A DNA stretch of 64,000 bases from Janthinobacterium sp. J1-1 (lineage in GTDB: Bacteria; Pseudomonadota; Gammaproteobacteria; Burkholderiales; Burkholderiaceae_D), in assembly GCF_030944405.1 (NCBI RefSeq), contig NZ_CP132339.1, positions 930,001 to 994,000 on the forward strand, written 5' to 3'. Below are positions 38,942 through 47,819 of this stretch, one piece after another (position 1 is the stretch's first letter; every line of letters begins with the position of its first letter). The notes below the pieces were generated by a model. The model saw only the letters and a list, made by a program, of their open reading frames with translations. It made no database searches and was not told the origin of the DNA. Made by a program: the position numbers and the translations under genes.

Positions 38942-39726
38942 GGCGCCGCCTCATCCATGTAATCGAACTCCAGCAGGGTATCGTCGGGCCAGGCCTGGTC
39001 CCATAGTGGCGCGTAATAGGTGCGGTCCAGCAACACCTGGCAATCGCAATACGGCAGCGAGGCGGGTGTCTGTTCGCCGCCCGCATACAGCATCCTGAAG
39101 GGCAGGGCCAGGCGGCGCTCGCCGTGCACCAGGGTGACGCCCAGCAAGGGCCGGTCGGTAAAGAACAGGTAATTGCCGTCCGGCTCGGAACAGACCTTGT
39201 CGGTGCTGTACAGCATGCTCGATAGCCAGGAAATAATGGCGGGGTCGTTCGAGATCAGGCCCGAATCCATGCCGGCGCGGCATTCCAGGCGCAGGTCGCC
39301 CAGGCGCCGCGTTCCCGGTGGCAAGCCCGGCGTGGTGACCTGGGCGCGCCAGCTCATGGTGGTGGCCTTGCGGTTGGCGATCAGCACGGCATCTTCGCGC
39401 AGGGCCTGCGCGTTGCGCACGGGGGCGAAGCTATTGTCCTCAAGCAAGGGCAGCGGCACGCTGACAGTGTCGCCGGCGATGCGCAATTTCACGCCTTGCA
39501 TGTCGACGCCGGGCTGGCGCGGCAGCAAGCGAAAACGCAGGCTGGCCTGCGGCGCCAGGCCATGGTCGCGTTCGAAGCGGTCCACGCCCTGCATCATCTT
39601 GCGGTAGGACTTGTCGACCGGGTCGCGCGTGGCGTCAACTTTTACCTGCGGCACGGGCGACGTTTGCGCCAGCGCAGCACCACACGGCAACACGGCCGCA
39701 AAAAGGAGAATAAATGGAATACGCAT
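38938..39726 (-). CDS. Hypothetical exported protein (262 aa)
   Basis: Signal peptide cut after AALA/QTS. The mature protein is mostly beta-strand-like, with a DPVDKSYRKMMQGVDRFERD segment, an LPLLEDNSF segment and three cysteine-bearing stretches (LECRAG, KVCSEP, PYCDCQV). No family recognised. It is upstream of and overlaps the OmlA-like lipoprotein by four bases, so they probably work together at the envelope. Confidence 0.65.
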   Translation of the reverse strand: MRIPFILLFAAVLPCGAALAQTSPVPQVKVDATRDPVDKSYRKMMQGVDRFERDHGLAPQASLRFRLLPRQPGVDMQGVKLRIAGDTVSVPLPLLEDNSFAPVRNAQALREDAVLIANRKATTMSWRAQVTTPGLPPGTRRLGDLRLECRAGMDSGLISNDPAIISWLSSMLYSTDKVCSEPDGNYLFFTDRPLLGVTLVHGERRLALPFRMLYAGGEQTPASLPYCDCQVLLDRTYYAPLWDQAWPDDTLLEFDYMDEAAP

Positions 39727-39778
39727 GGCCCGATGCTACGCCGATTCGCGTATCGGCCACGCACGGATGGGGGTAGGC

Positions 39779-40129
39779 TCAGTACTCGGAATATTTGCGG
39801 GCGTCGCCGCGCACCTGTCCGGCCGGGTATTTCAGCGCGTTCAGTTCCATCTTTTCCAGCACCGCCGCATGCAGGTCGACGCCGCTCTTGTCGGCCAGGC
39901 GCACCAGGTACATCAGCACGTCGGCCAGTTCATGGCGGATGCCGGTGCGTTTCGCCTCGTCGAGTTCCTCGTCCGCGCCGGTCGGCAGCCACTGGTAGTG
40001 TTCCACCAGCTCGGCCACTTCCACCGACAGCGCCATGGCCAGGTTTTTCGGCGTATGGAACTGGTCCCAGTCGCGCTCTTGCGCAAAGGCGGCCAGGCGT
40101 AGACGGATATCGATCAGGCTGTCGTTCAT
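39779..40129 (-). CDS. MazG-like nucleotide pyrophosphohydrolase
   Basis: 116 residues forming a single all-alpha NTP-PPase domain of the MazG-like/dCTPase type. The magnesium-binding EVAELVEHYQW and the second acidic helix with RHELADVLMYLVRLAD are clear. It should hydrolyse (d)NTPs to monophosphates and protect the nucleotide pool. Length fits the short single-domain members. It is followed by the P450 gene on its other side with the same orientation, but with its own start region. Confidence 0.88.
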   Translation of the reverse strand: MNDSLIDIRLRLAAFAQERDWDQFHTPKNLAMALSVEVAELVEHYQWLPTGADEELDEAKRTGIRHELADVLMYLVRLADKSGVDLHAAVLEKMELNALKYPAGQVRGDARKYSEY

Positions 40130-40162
40130 GATGGCGGTACGTTGACATAAAAGCCGATGGTA

Positions 40163-41617
40163 TCACTGCGGCGTGGCCAGCCGCAGCGACAGGCCCACCG
40201 GCGACATCACAAAACCCATCAGCTCCTGCGCTTCGCCGCCGTCCGGCGTATCGACGCCGGCGATATCGAAGCTGCCCAGCAGCATGGCCATGGCGATCTT
40301 GATTTCCAGCAGCGCCAGATAGCGGCCCGGGCAGGTGCGCAGGCCCGAGCCAAACGGCATGGCGGCGCGCTTGTTGTTGACTTCCTGCTGGCCCTCTTCA
40401 AGCCAGCGTTCGGGCCTGAATGCCTGGGCATCGGGAAAGTGCGCGTCGGACAGCGTATCGTGGCGCAGCACGCACCACACCAGGCTGCCGGCCGGCACGG
40501 CCACGTCGCCCACCACCGTGTCGCGCAAGGCTTCGAGCGGCAAAAACGGCGCCACCGGCTTCAAACGCATCGCTTCGCTGGCGCAGGCGCCCAGATAGTC
40601 CAGGCGGTCCATCTGCTCGATGGTAAAGCCGGCCACGTCGGGCGCCACGCTGCGCACTTCCTCGCGCGCCCGCGCCAGGGCAGACGGGTTGCAACGCAGC
40701 AAATAAATCATCCACGAGATCGTGTTGGCCGTCGTGTCTTCGCCGGCCAGCAGCATGGTCAGCACATTGCCTGCCACGGCGCGGTCGTCCAAGCCGCTGT
40801 CCTGCTCGTCGGCGGCGGCGATCATCGCTTCGAGCAGATTGGGCGGACGCACGCGGCGTGCCGGGTCCTGGGCCATGCGCGCCCGCGCCTGTTCCACCAG
40901 ATCGGTCACGGCCCGGTCCAGCGCCGCCACGTCGCGGTCCAGTCGCTTGTCGGCGGGCAATTTGAAATAGCGCCAGTAGGGCAGCATCGACAGGCTGCGC
41001 CGCGCCACGGCGGGCAGGATCGCATCCATATGGCGCTGGATCACGTCCTCGCCCGCTTCCAGCGTATTGACCTCGGTGCCGAACGCCAGCCCGGCGATGA
41101 TGTCTACCGTATAGCGCTTCAGGTCGCCATCGAGATGGATCGCTTCGCCCCGGCTGGCGGCGCCGTGCCAGCGCCGCTGCAGGCGCTGCGCCACCGTCAC
41201 CAGCGACGGGAAATACGCCTTGATGGCACCGGGCGCCATGCCGGCCATCACCATGCGGCGCTGGTTGCGCCAGGCGCTGCCTTCGGCCAGGAACAGGCCC
41301 GGGATGCCGCCCATTTCCTCGGACACGATGTAGCTCGATAGCGGGCGGCGAAAGCCGTCGGGCCGGTCACGCAGGATGGCGGAGACGGCCTCGCTGTCGG
41401 CCACCACCAGCACCAGGGTACGGCCAAACCAGGCGCGCATATAGGGGCCGTAGCGGCGTACCCAGCCTTCCACATCGCGGTGGATGCGTGGCAGTTTCAA
41501 TTGGAAACTGTTGCCGAAGAAGGGCAGGGCGTATGGGCCTGGCAAGTGGCGGATCTGGCGCAGCGTGCGCGGAACGGCGGGCGCGGCAGGTGGGATGGCG
41601 AGGTCGAGTGGCGGCAT
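40163..41617 (-). CDS. Cytochrome P450
   Basis: 484 residues, haem monooxygenase. Haem-binding loop PFGSGLRTCPGR with the axial Cys429, I-helix AGEDTT, K-helix ExxR in SEAMRLKP. The N-terminus is soluble-looking (MPPLDLAIPPAAPAVP). GGAG lies before ATG 41617. No ferredoxin or reductase gene is adjacent, so its redox partner and substrate are unknown. The long open frame upstream of the start is antisense to the AraC gene and is not part of it. Confidence 0.92.
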   Translation of the reverse strand: MPPLDLAIPPAAPAVPRTLRQIRHLPGPYALPFFGNSFQLKLPRIHRDVEGWVRRYGPYMRAWFGRTLVLVVADSEAVSAILRDRPDGFRRPLSSYIVSEEMGGIPGLFLAEGSAWRNQRRMVMAGMAPGAIKAYFPSLVTVAQRLQRRWHGAASRGEAIHLDGDLKRYTVDIIAGLAFGTEVNTLEAGEDVIQRHMDAILPAVARRSLSMLPYWRYFKLPADKRLDRDVAALDRAVTDLVEQARARMAQDPARRVRPPNLLEAMIAAADEQDSGLDDRAVAGNVLTMLLAGEDTTANTISWMIYLLRCNPSALARAREEVRSVAPDVAGFTIEQMDRLDYLGACASEAMRLKPVAPFLPLEALRDTVVGDVAVPAGSLVWCVLRHDTLSDAHFPDAQAFRPERWLEEGQQEVNNKRAAMPFGSGLRTCPGRYLALLEIKIAMAMLLGSFDIAGVDTPDGGEAQELMGFVMSPVGLSLRLATPQ

Positions 41618-41731
41618 GGCAAACTCCGGTGAACGGCGAACAATGGCCTGACTGTAGCGCGCTTGAATCGGCAAGTCTTGAACGTATACGACATCGCCCG
41701 TTCGCCGACGTTTCTCGCTACAATCGTTGTC

Positions 41732-42589
41732 ATGGTTACCACCTCCCTGCCTGTCACGCGCCTGATCGCGCCGCGCCTGGCGCTCGCTTCCTGCGTGCGC
41801 GCCTTTCTCGTGCGCGACACCACGGCTTGCGCGCCGCTGCTGCCGGCGCAGCGCCTGAACCGTTTTCCGGCCGCACCGATGTGCAGCATCAGCTGGACGG
41901 TGTCGGGCGAGCTGGAAGCGGCCGCGCCGGGTTTGATGCTGCCTGACGTGCGCATGCCGGCGGCGCTGTTCGGTGGCCCGCGGTCCTATCCGCTGGTCAG
42001 CTATAACCCGGGACCGGTGCACTCGTTTATCGTGATGTTTTATCCGGCCGCGCTGCATGCCTTGACGGGCGTGGCGATGGGGCCGATGCTGGACCAGTTT
42101 CGCCCGTTTGACGAACTGTTCGATGCCGACTGGCAATCGTTGTCGCAGGCGGTGCTGGCCGCGCCTGACGATGAGGCGCGCGTGGCCCTGGTGGAGACTT
42201 TTCTTGCGCCGCGCTGGCAGCTGGCGCGCCAGCAGGACGATCATCCGGCCAGCGCCATCCACGACTGGGTGCGGCGCCTGGGCGTGCAGGCGGCGTCCAG
42301 CGGACTGGCCAGCGGCGCGCGCAATATCGAGCGCCGCATCAAGACCTGGGCCGGCCAGCCCATGCGTACCCTGCGCCGCATGCGCCGCGCCGAGCAGCTG
42401 TTTCTCGACGAGCGCGACGCCATGTTGCAGGGCAAGGTGTCGTGGTCCGATCTGGCGGCCCAGGGCGGCTATGCCGACCAGGCGCATTTCTGCCGCGAGA
42501 CGCGGGAGATTACGGGATTGAGCCCGACCGAGCTGGCGCAGGCCAGCAGAAACGATGAAAGCTACTGGATTTATCGGGTGTGGGCGTAG
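41732..42589 (+). CDS. AraC-family transcriptional regulator
   Basis: 285 residues. The N-terminal ligand-sensing half is not a recognised cupin. The C-terminal helix-turn-helix pair ([22 protein letters not shown], and [20 protein letters not shown]) is typical of AraC proteins. It is divergent from the P450 gene with about 114 bases between starts, so the P450 is a plausible target. Its 3' end overlaps the convergent acetolactate synthase gene by 19 bases. Start [11 protein letters not shown] chosen on position; an upstream extension to 41663 is less likely. Confidence 0.82.
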   Translation: MVTTSLPVTRLIAPRLALASCVRAFLVRDTTACAPLLPAQRLNRFPAAPMCSISWTVSGELEAAAPGLMLPDVRMPAALFGGPRSYPLVSYNPGPVHSFIVMFYPAALHALTGVAMGPMLDQFRPFDELFDADWQSLSQAVLAAPDDEARVALVETFLAPRWQLARQQDDHPASAIHDWVRRLGVQAASSGLASGARNIERRIKTWAGQPMRTLRRMRRAEQLFLDERDAMLQGKVSWSDLAAQGGYADQAHFCRETREITGLSPTELAQASRNDESYWIYRVWA

Positions 42590-44301
42590 AGCACCCCTTT
42601 CGCCAAGGTGATTTGATGATGGCCCGCGCCCGGCGCCATCATGGGAAAGCAGTTCTCTTCGCCATGCACGCGCACATCGAGGAAATACGGGCCGCTGGAA
42701 GCCATGCATTCGGCCAGCGCCGCATCTAGTTCTTCACGCTTTTCCACCGTCCGGGCCTGCCAGCCAAACGCGCGCGCCAGGGCCACGAAATCGGGCAGCG
42801 CCTCGGTATAGCTGTGGCTGTAGCGCCCGCCGTGGATCAGCTCCTGCCATTGCCGCACCATGCCCATGTAGCCATTGTTCGACAGCACCACCTTGACGGG
42901 CAGGCGGTGCTGCACGGCGGTGGCCAGTTCCTGGATATTCATCAGGATCGAGGCGTCGCCGCTGACGCACACCACGCGCTTGCCAGGGTGGGCGACTTGG
43001 GCGCCGATGGCGGCCGGCAAGCCATAACCCATGGTGCCGGCGCCGCCCGAGGTCAGCCAGCGGCCCGGCTGCTCGAAGCGCAAGTGTTGCGCCGCCCACA
43101 TCTGATGCTGGCCGACATCGGTCGAGACAATGGCGTCCTGTCCCGCCAGCGCCGCCTGCAGCCTCTGCATCAGCGCCTGCGGCGCGATGACGTTCGGCGT
43201 GTCGTCGAACGTCAGGCAGTGTTCGTCGCGCCAATGGCCGATGCGTTGCCACCATGGCGCCAGATCGGGCAGGGCGCGTCCGCGCAGTCGTTCCAGCAAG
43301 GCCGCCAGCACCGGCGCGCAATCGCCGCGCAGGGCCACGTCGGCGCGCACCACCTTGTCGATGGACGCAGGGTCGATATCGACATGGATGACCTTGGCGC
43401 CGGGGCAGAAGGCGTCCAGCTTGCCCGTGACCCGGTCGTCGAAGCGGGCGCCCACGCACACCACCAGGTCCGCATGGTGCATGGCCAGGTTCGCTTCCAA
43501 AGTCCCATGCATGCCCAGCATGCCGAGAAATTGCGGACTGGAGGCTGGACAGGCGCCCAGGCCCAGCAGGGTCAAGGTACACGGTGCGCCGGTCAGCTCG
43601 ACCAGGTCCGTGAAATGCGCGCAGGCGGCGTCGCCGGAATTGATCAGGCCGCCACCACCGTAAAACACGGGCTGGCGTGCGCCGGCGATCAGGCCGGCCG
43701 CCTGTTCCAGATCGGCCAGCTCGGGCAAGCGCAGTGGGGGCCTGGCGGCCGGCATAAATACGGGCGGGGGCGTGGCTGCCAGTTGCAGATCCTTGGGGAA
43801 ATCGATCAATACGGGACCGGGCCGGCCCTGCGTGGCCTGCAGATAGGCTTCCTGCACCACCGCCGCCGTTTCTTCTGGAGTACGGATCTGCCGGTTCCAT
43901 TTGGTGACGGGGCGGGAAATGCCGAGCGCATCGCATTCCTGGAAGGCGTTGGTGCCGATCGCCGTGGTCGCCACCTGGCCGCTGATGCAGATGATGGGAA
44001 TCGAATCGCATAGCGCGTCGAGCAGGCCGGTGGTGGTGTTGCTCATGCCGGGGCCGGAAGTGACGAACACCACGCCGGGCCGGCCGGTGCTGCGCGCATA
44101 GCCTTCGGCCGCGTGCACGGCCGCCTGTTCGTGGCGCACCAGCACATGGCGCAGGCGCGGCTGGGCGTGCAGGGCGTCATACAGCGGCAGCACGGCGCCG
44201 CCCGGATAGCCGAAGACGGTGTCGACGCCGAGCGCCAGCAGGGTGTCGATCAGCACACTGGCGCCATTGCTGGCGGGAGGGGGAGAGTGAAGTGTTTGCA
44301 T
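42571..44301 (-). CDS. Acetolactate synthase large-subunit type enzyme (thiamine diphosphate)
   Basis: 576 residues with the three ThDP-enzyme domains. The catalytic glutamate (Glu58) is in [15 protein letters not shown], the ThDP/Mg motif is [16 protein letters not shown], and the FAD/middle domain has [15 protein letters not shown]. It resembles IlvB/IlvG and makes acetolactate (or acetohydroxybutyrate) for branched-chain amino acids. No small regulatory subunit follows, so it may act alone or share a subunit encoded elsewhere. A divergent Lrp-type gene and palindromes in the shared leader suggest amino-acid-responsive control. Confidence 0.88.
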   Translation of the reverse strand: MQTLHSPPPASNGASVLIDTLLALGVDTVFGYPGGAVLPLYDALHAQPRLRHVLVRHEQAAVHAAEGYARSTGRPGVVFVTSGPGMSNTTTGLLDALCDSIPIICISGQVATTAIGTNAFQECDALGISRPVTKWNRQIRTPEETAAVVQEAYLQATQGRPGPVLIDFPKDLQLAATPPPVFMPAARPPLRLPELADLEQAAGLIAGARQPVFYGGGGLINSGDAACAHFTDLVELTGAPCTLTLLGLGACPASSPQFLGMLGMHGTLEANLAMHHADLVVCVGARFDDRVTGKLDAFCPGAKVIHVDIDPASIDKVVRADVALRGDCAPVLAALLERLRGRALPDLAPWWQRIGHWRDEHCLTFDDTPNVIAPQALMQRLQAALAGQDAIVSTDVGQHQMWAAQHLRFEQPGRWLTSGGAGTMGYGLPAAIGAQVAHPGKRVVCVSGDASILMNIQELATAVQHRLPVKVVLSNNGYMGMVRQWQELIHGGRYSHSYTEALPDFVALARAFGWQARTVEKREELDAALAECMASSGPYFLDVRVHGEENCFPMMAPGAGHHQITLAKGVLYAHTR

Positions 44302-44307
44302 GCCTTA

Positions 44308-44331
44308 TTTTCTGCGGGCAGATGCAGAAAA
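44308..44331. promoter_or_regulatory. Inverted repeat, candidate Lrp-type operator (outer)
   Basis: Perfect eight-base arms TTTTCTGC (44308-44315) and GCAGAAAA (44324-44331) with an eight-base spacer, six bases upstream of the acetolactate synthase start codon. Confidence 0.45.
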
Positions 44332-44364
44332 GGTTGCTGCTTTTCTCGATTAAAATACGATGTT

Positions 44365-44379
44365 CAGCAAAATTTGCTG
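44365..44379. promoter_or_regulatory. Palindrome, candidate Lrp-type operator (inner)
   Basis: CAGCAAA and TTTGCTG flank a single A. It lies 20 bases before the Lrp-family start codon, suitable for autoregulation together with the outer repeat. Confidence 0.45.
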
Positions 44380-44399
44380 CCAAATACAGAAAGTGCGGA

Positions 44400-44861
44400 A
44401 TGAAACTCGATAAATTCGACCTCGCCATCCTGGCCGCGCTGCAGCAGGACGCCCGCATCAGCCTGCAGGAACTGAGCAGCCAGGTCGGCCTGACCTCCTC
44501 TCCCTGCTGGGCCCGCATCAAGCGCATGGAGGAAGACGGCGTGATCGAAGGCTATACGGTGCAGGTCAATGCGGCCAAAGTGGGGCTGGCCGATACCGTG
44601 ATCGTGCAGGTCACGCTGGACGACCATTCCGACCAGGCGCTGTTCGAATTCGGCCATGCGCTGGCGCTGATACCGGAAGTGCTGGAAGCGTTTCTGGTGT
44701 CGGGCGACTATGATTATTATCTGCGCATCGCGGTCAGCGACACGCGCGACTACGAGCGGCTGCTGCGCGAGCGGCTGTATAAAATCCCCGGCATTCGCCA
44801 CAGCAAATCGAGCTTTGTGCTGCGCCAGCTCAAGCACAGCCATTTGCCGCTGCAGCGTTGA
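44400..44861 (+). CDS. Lrp/AsnC-family transcriptional regulator
   Basis: 153 residues. An N-terminal winged helix-turn-helix (LDKFDLAILAALQQDARISLQ, LSSQVGLTSSPCWARIKRM) is followed by the RAM/ACT effector domain (VIVQVTLDDH, AFLVSGDYDYYLRI). It is divergent from the acetolactate synthase gene with 98 bases between start codons, which strongly suggests that gene is its target. Effector probably an amino acid. Start MKLDKFDLAIL chosen as usual for the family. Confidence 0.9.
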   Translation: MKLDKFDLAILAALQQDARISLQELSSQVGLTSSPCWARIKRMEEDGVIEGYTVQVNAAKVGLADTVIVQVTLDDHSDQALFEFGHALALIPEVLEAFLVSGDYDYYLRIAVSDTRDYERLLRERLYKIPGIRHSKSSFVLRQLKHSHLPLQR

Positions 44862-44973
44862 ACGCCGCAGGCAGGCGCCGTTCGATAGGAATAGCGCTTG
44901 CACGCAAGCATGTCCGCCGGTATCTTGTCGTTCAGCCATGGCTGTGTTGCCTGGCATTTCAGGAGGATCGCGA

Positions 44974-45591
44974 GTGACCAGTTTCCGCAACAATACCGAC
45001 CGCCTGCTCGAAGTGCGCTTGCAGGACGAAAAAGTGCTGGCGATCGCCGGCGCCATGGTCGCCTACACGGGCAGCATCAAGTTTGAAAAATCCCTGCTCG
45101 GTGGCGAAGGCATCTTTGGCGCGCTCAAGCGCAAGGTGACGAACGAGGGCATGCAGCTGATGCAGGCCTCGGGCAATGGCACCGTGTTCTTTGCGCACAA
45201 TGCGTTCGAGATCACCGTGCTGGCGCTGGCCGGCGAAAAGCTGACCATCGAAAGCAGCAGCCTGCTGGCCTACGACACCAGCCTGAAGACCGGCACCAGC
45301 TTTGCCGGCTTGCGCGGCGCCAGCTCTGGCCAGGGCCTGTTTTCCACCACGGTGGAAGGCAGCGGCAATATCGCCGTCATTTCGCAGGGCAATCTGATCA
45401 TGCTGGAAGTGACCCCATCGACACCCTTGCGCGTGGACCCGGACGCCTTTGTCGGCTTCAAGGGCGATATCCGCCAGGAATTCGTGTTCGACGTCAACTG
45501 GCGCACGATGATAGGACAAAGCTCGGGCGAGTCCTACCAGCACAAATTCACCGGCCAGGGCGTGGTGTATATCCAGCCCGCCGAACGTTAA
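44974..45591 (+). CDS. AIM24-family protein, first of three paralogues
   Basis: 205 residues with a GTG start decided by AGGAGG seven bases upstream. A single TRAP-like/AIM24 beta-domain: RLQDEKVLAIAGAMVAYTG at the N-terminus, RKVTNEGMQLMQASGNGTVFFAH in the middle, and SGESYQHKFTGQGVVYIQPAER at the end. Function of bacterial AIM24 proteins is unknown; the yeast homologue affects mitochondrial inner-membrane organisation. It is 18 bases before the second paralogue, so an operon is likely. Confidence 0.85.
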   Translation: MTSFRNNTDRLLEVRLQDEKVLAIAGAMVAYTGSIKFEKSLLGGEGIFGALKRKVTNEGMQLMQASGNGTVFFAHNAFEITVLALAGEKLTIESSSLLAYDTSLKTGTSFAGLRGASSGQGLFSTTVEGSGNIAVISQGNLIMLEVTPSTPLRVDPDAFVGFKGDIRQEFVFDVNWRTMIGQSSGESYQHKFTGQGVVYIQPAER

Positions 45592-45609
45592 GCAGCCAGG
45601 AGCCACGCG

Positions 45610-46251
45610 ATGCCGGTTTATCAGCAGATCAATGAAAAAATGCTCGAGGTCAAACTCAGCAACGAAGAAGTATTCGCGCGCAAGGGCGCCATGGTGTCCT
45701 ACCAGGGCGAGGTGCAGTTCAGCCGCTCCTTCCTGGCGGGCCAGGGCGTACAAAGCCTGGCCATGCGCGCCGTCACCAACGAAGGCTACGCCATGATGGC
45801 GGCCAAGGGCAGCGGCAGCGTGTACTACGCGCATGCCGGCCTGTTCGTCACCATCATCCCGGTGCGCGGCGAAACGTTATACGTCGAAAGCGACACCCTG
45901 CTGGCCTTCGACGCCCGCCTGACGGCCGGCACCATGTTCCTCGGCAACCAGGGCGGCATCCAGGGCGTGGTACGCGGCGCGGTATCGGGCCAGGGCTTGT
46001 TTACCACCACCTTGCAGGGCACGGGAGAAGTGGCGATTTTGTCCGACGGCAATACCATCGGCCTGCCGGTCACGCACGACGTGCCGGTATTCGTCGACCC
46101 GCAAGCCTATATCGGCCACACGGGCCAGCTCAGTTCCAATATCGTCACCGACCTGAACTGGAAAACCTTTGTCGGCCAGGCCTCGGGCGAATCGTACCAG
46201 GTGAAATTCACGGGCCAGGGAACGGTCTATATCCAAGCGAGCGAAAGGTAA
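45610..46251 (+). CDS. AIM24-family protein, second paralogue
   Basis: 213 residues, start MPVYQQINEKML with CAGGAG upstream. It shares the fold and end sequence of its neighbour (SGESYQVKFTGQGTVYIQASER versus QPAER), as well as the middle RAVTNEGYAMMAAKGSGSVYYAHAG, so the two arose by duplication. No signal peptide or membrane segment. It is followed after three bases by the third member. Confidence 0.85.
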   Translation: MPVYQQINEKMLEVKLSNEEVFARKGAMVSYQGEVQFSRSFLAGQGVQSLAMRAVTNEGYAMMAAKGSGSVYYAHAGLFVTIIPVRGETLYVESDTLLAFDARLTAGTMFLGNQGGIQGVVRGAVSGQGLFTTTLQGTGEVAILSDGNTIGLPVTHDVPVFVDPQAYIGHTGQLSSNIVTDLNWKTFVGQASGESYQVKFTGQGTVYIQASER

Positions 46252-46254
46252 GCC

Positions 46255-46998
46255 ATGACGATCTACAATCCCTCCACCTTGCCCAAAAACGATAACCTGA
46301 ACCGCTTCTCGTACGTGATCGACGTCAAGGAACAGATCTTCATTCGCAAGGGCAAGATGATCGCCTTTTATGGCGAGCTGCGCTTCGAAGCCATGGGCAG
46401 CAGCGTGCTCGACCTGATCGTGCGCACGGCCTTCAATGCGCCCAAGTATGTGCACCATTTCGTGGTTGCCAACGGCCAGGGCCAGCTGATTTTGGGCGAC
46501 AACGGCAACGACCTGGCCTGTTACGACCTCGACAACGCCAACATGACCATCCGCGCGAAAAACCTGCTGGGTTTTACCAAGGACGTGGTCTGCCAGGAAT
46601 CGACCTTGCCAGGCTACCTGACCATGATCGGCACCGGCAAGGTGATCGCCTCGTCGAACGGCCCGGTGCACTTCCTGGAGCTGCCGTGCAGGGTCGACGA
46701 GCAGGCCGTGCTGGGTTGGGCCGATTGCCCCAGCCCCTCGTATCACTACGATTACGCCCACGTGCAGGGTTGGGCTTCGGCGGCCGGCGCGCTGACGGGC
46801 TTTACCCTGTCGGGTGAAGAAAAGCAGATCGACTTCACGGGCGCCGGCACGGTGCTGGTGCAGTCATCGGAACTCGACACGGTGGGCAGCTCGACCCTGT
46901 CGCACCTGCTGTCGCAACTGCCGCTGCTGGGCCAGGACGATCTGAACAAACTCAGCGCATCGGCACAGCAGCAGATGAAGGAAAACCGCCAGTCTTGA
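46255..46998 (+). CDS. AIM24-family protein, third, more diverged paralogue
   Basis: 247 residues. The N-terminus FSYVIDVKEQIFIRKGKMIAFYGEL and the middle NGQGQLILGDNGND align with the other two, but the C-terminal 80 residues are different and end in a predicted helical tail (SHLLSQLPLLGQDDLNKLSA). It may therefore bind a distinct partner. Its transcript ends at the hairpin 47003-47029. Confidence 0.8.
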   Translation: MTIYNPSTLPKNDNLNRFSYVIDVKEQIFIRKGKMIAFYGELRFEAMGSSVLDLIVRTAFNAPKYVHHFVVANGQGQLILGDNGNDLACYDLDNANMTIRAKNLLGFTKDVVCQESTLPGYLTMIGTGKVIASSNGPVHFLELPCRVDEQAVLGWADCPSPSYHYDYAHVQGWASAAGALTGFTLSGEEKQIDFTGAGTVLVQSSELDTVGSSTLSHLLSQLPLLGQDDLNKLSASAQQQMKENRQS

Positions 46999-47000
46999 AC

Positions 47001-47795
47001 TCACGCTCGCCAGTTCGGCGAGCGTTTTTCCAGGAAGGCGGCAACGCCTTCGCTGGCGTCTTCCTCCATCATGTTTTTCGCCATCACTTCGCCCGCATAC
47101 GCATACGCCTCGGCCAGCGCCATTTGCCGCTGGCGGTAGAACATCGCCTTGCCGTGGCGCACTGCCGCCGGGCTCTTGTCCATGATGCTTTGCGCCAGCC
47201 GCGCCACCTCGTCGTCCAGCGCTTCGTCGGCCACGGCCGCGTTGATCAGGCCCCAGTCGGCGGCCGTGCCGGCATCGATAAAGCGGCCCGTCATCAGCAT
47301 CTCGAAGGCGCGCTTGGTCGATACATTCCTCGACAAGGCCACCGACGGCGTGGCGCAGAACAGGCCCACGTTAATGCCGGACACGGCAAACCGGGCCGAC
47401 GCACCGGCCACCGCCAGGTCGCAGCTGGCCACCAGCTGGCAACCGGCCGCCGTGGCGATGCCATGTACGCGCGCAATCACCGGCACCGGCAATTCCTGTA
47501 TCCACCGCATCACGCGCGAGCACTGTGCAAACAGCGTCTTGTAATAGGCAAGGTTGCGCGTGGCCTGCATTTCGCGCAAGTCGTGGCCGGCGCAAAACGC
47601 CTTGCCTTCGGCCGCCAGCACCACGCAGCGTACTTCGGGCTGACCGGCGATGATGTCGAGTTCGGCCTGCAGCGCCGCCAGCATCGCTTCCGACAAAGCA
47701 TTGAATTGCAGCGGACGGTTCAGGCGCAGGGTGGCCAGGCCGCCGGTGTTTTCGCGCAGTACCAGTGGCGCCGCCGTATCGCTTGAGGTATGCAT
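47001..47795 (-). CDS. Enoyl-CoA hydratase/isomerase family protein
   Basis: 264 residues, crotonase fold. Oxyanion-hole regions are CAGHDLREM and ATAAGCQLVASCDLAVA. The end has the common SEGVAAFLEKRSPNW motif. The usual acidic residue after the second loop is present in a changed context, so it could be a hydratase or isomerase; substrate unknown. ATG 47795 with GGAG upstream is preferred over the in-frame GTG at 47807. The last codons are also part of the terminator stem of the convergent AIM24 operon. Confidence 0.85.
   Translation of the reverse strand: MHTSSDTAAPLVLRENTGGLATLRLNRPLQFNALSEAMLAALQAELDIIAGQPEVRCVVLAAEGKAFCAGHDLREMQATRNLAYYKTLFAQCSRVMRWIQELPVPVIARVHGIATAAGCQLVASCDLAVAGASARFAVSGINVGLFCATPSVALSRNVSTKRAFEMLMTGRFIDAGTAADWGLINAAVADEALDDEVARLAQSIMDKSPAAVRHGKAMFYRQRQMALAEAYAYAGEVMAKNMMEEDASEGVAAFLEKRSPNWRA
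47003..47029 (+). terminator. Terminator of the AIM24 operon, inside the convergent coding end
   Basis: ACGCTCGCC (47003-47011) and GGCGAGCGT (47017-47025) with loop AGTTC, followed by a T run. It begins five bases after the third AIM24 stop codon and lies within the last nine codons of the enoyl-CoA hydratase gene. Confidence 0.85.
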
Positions 47796-47819
47796 AGAAG
47801 TCTCCACTGATGGATGGGC

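Noticed and set aside
41618..42709. In-frame upstream extension of the P450 across the AraC gene
   Set aside because: The added residues are low-complexity and antisense to a clear AraC protein; the P450 has its own ATG with GGAG.
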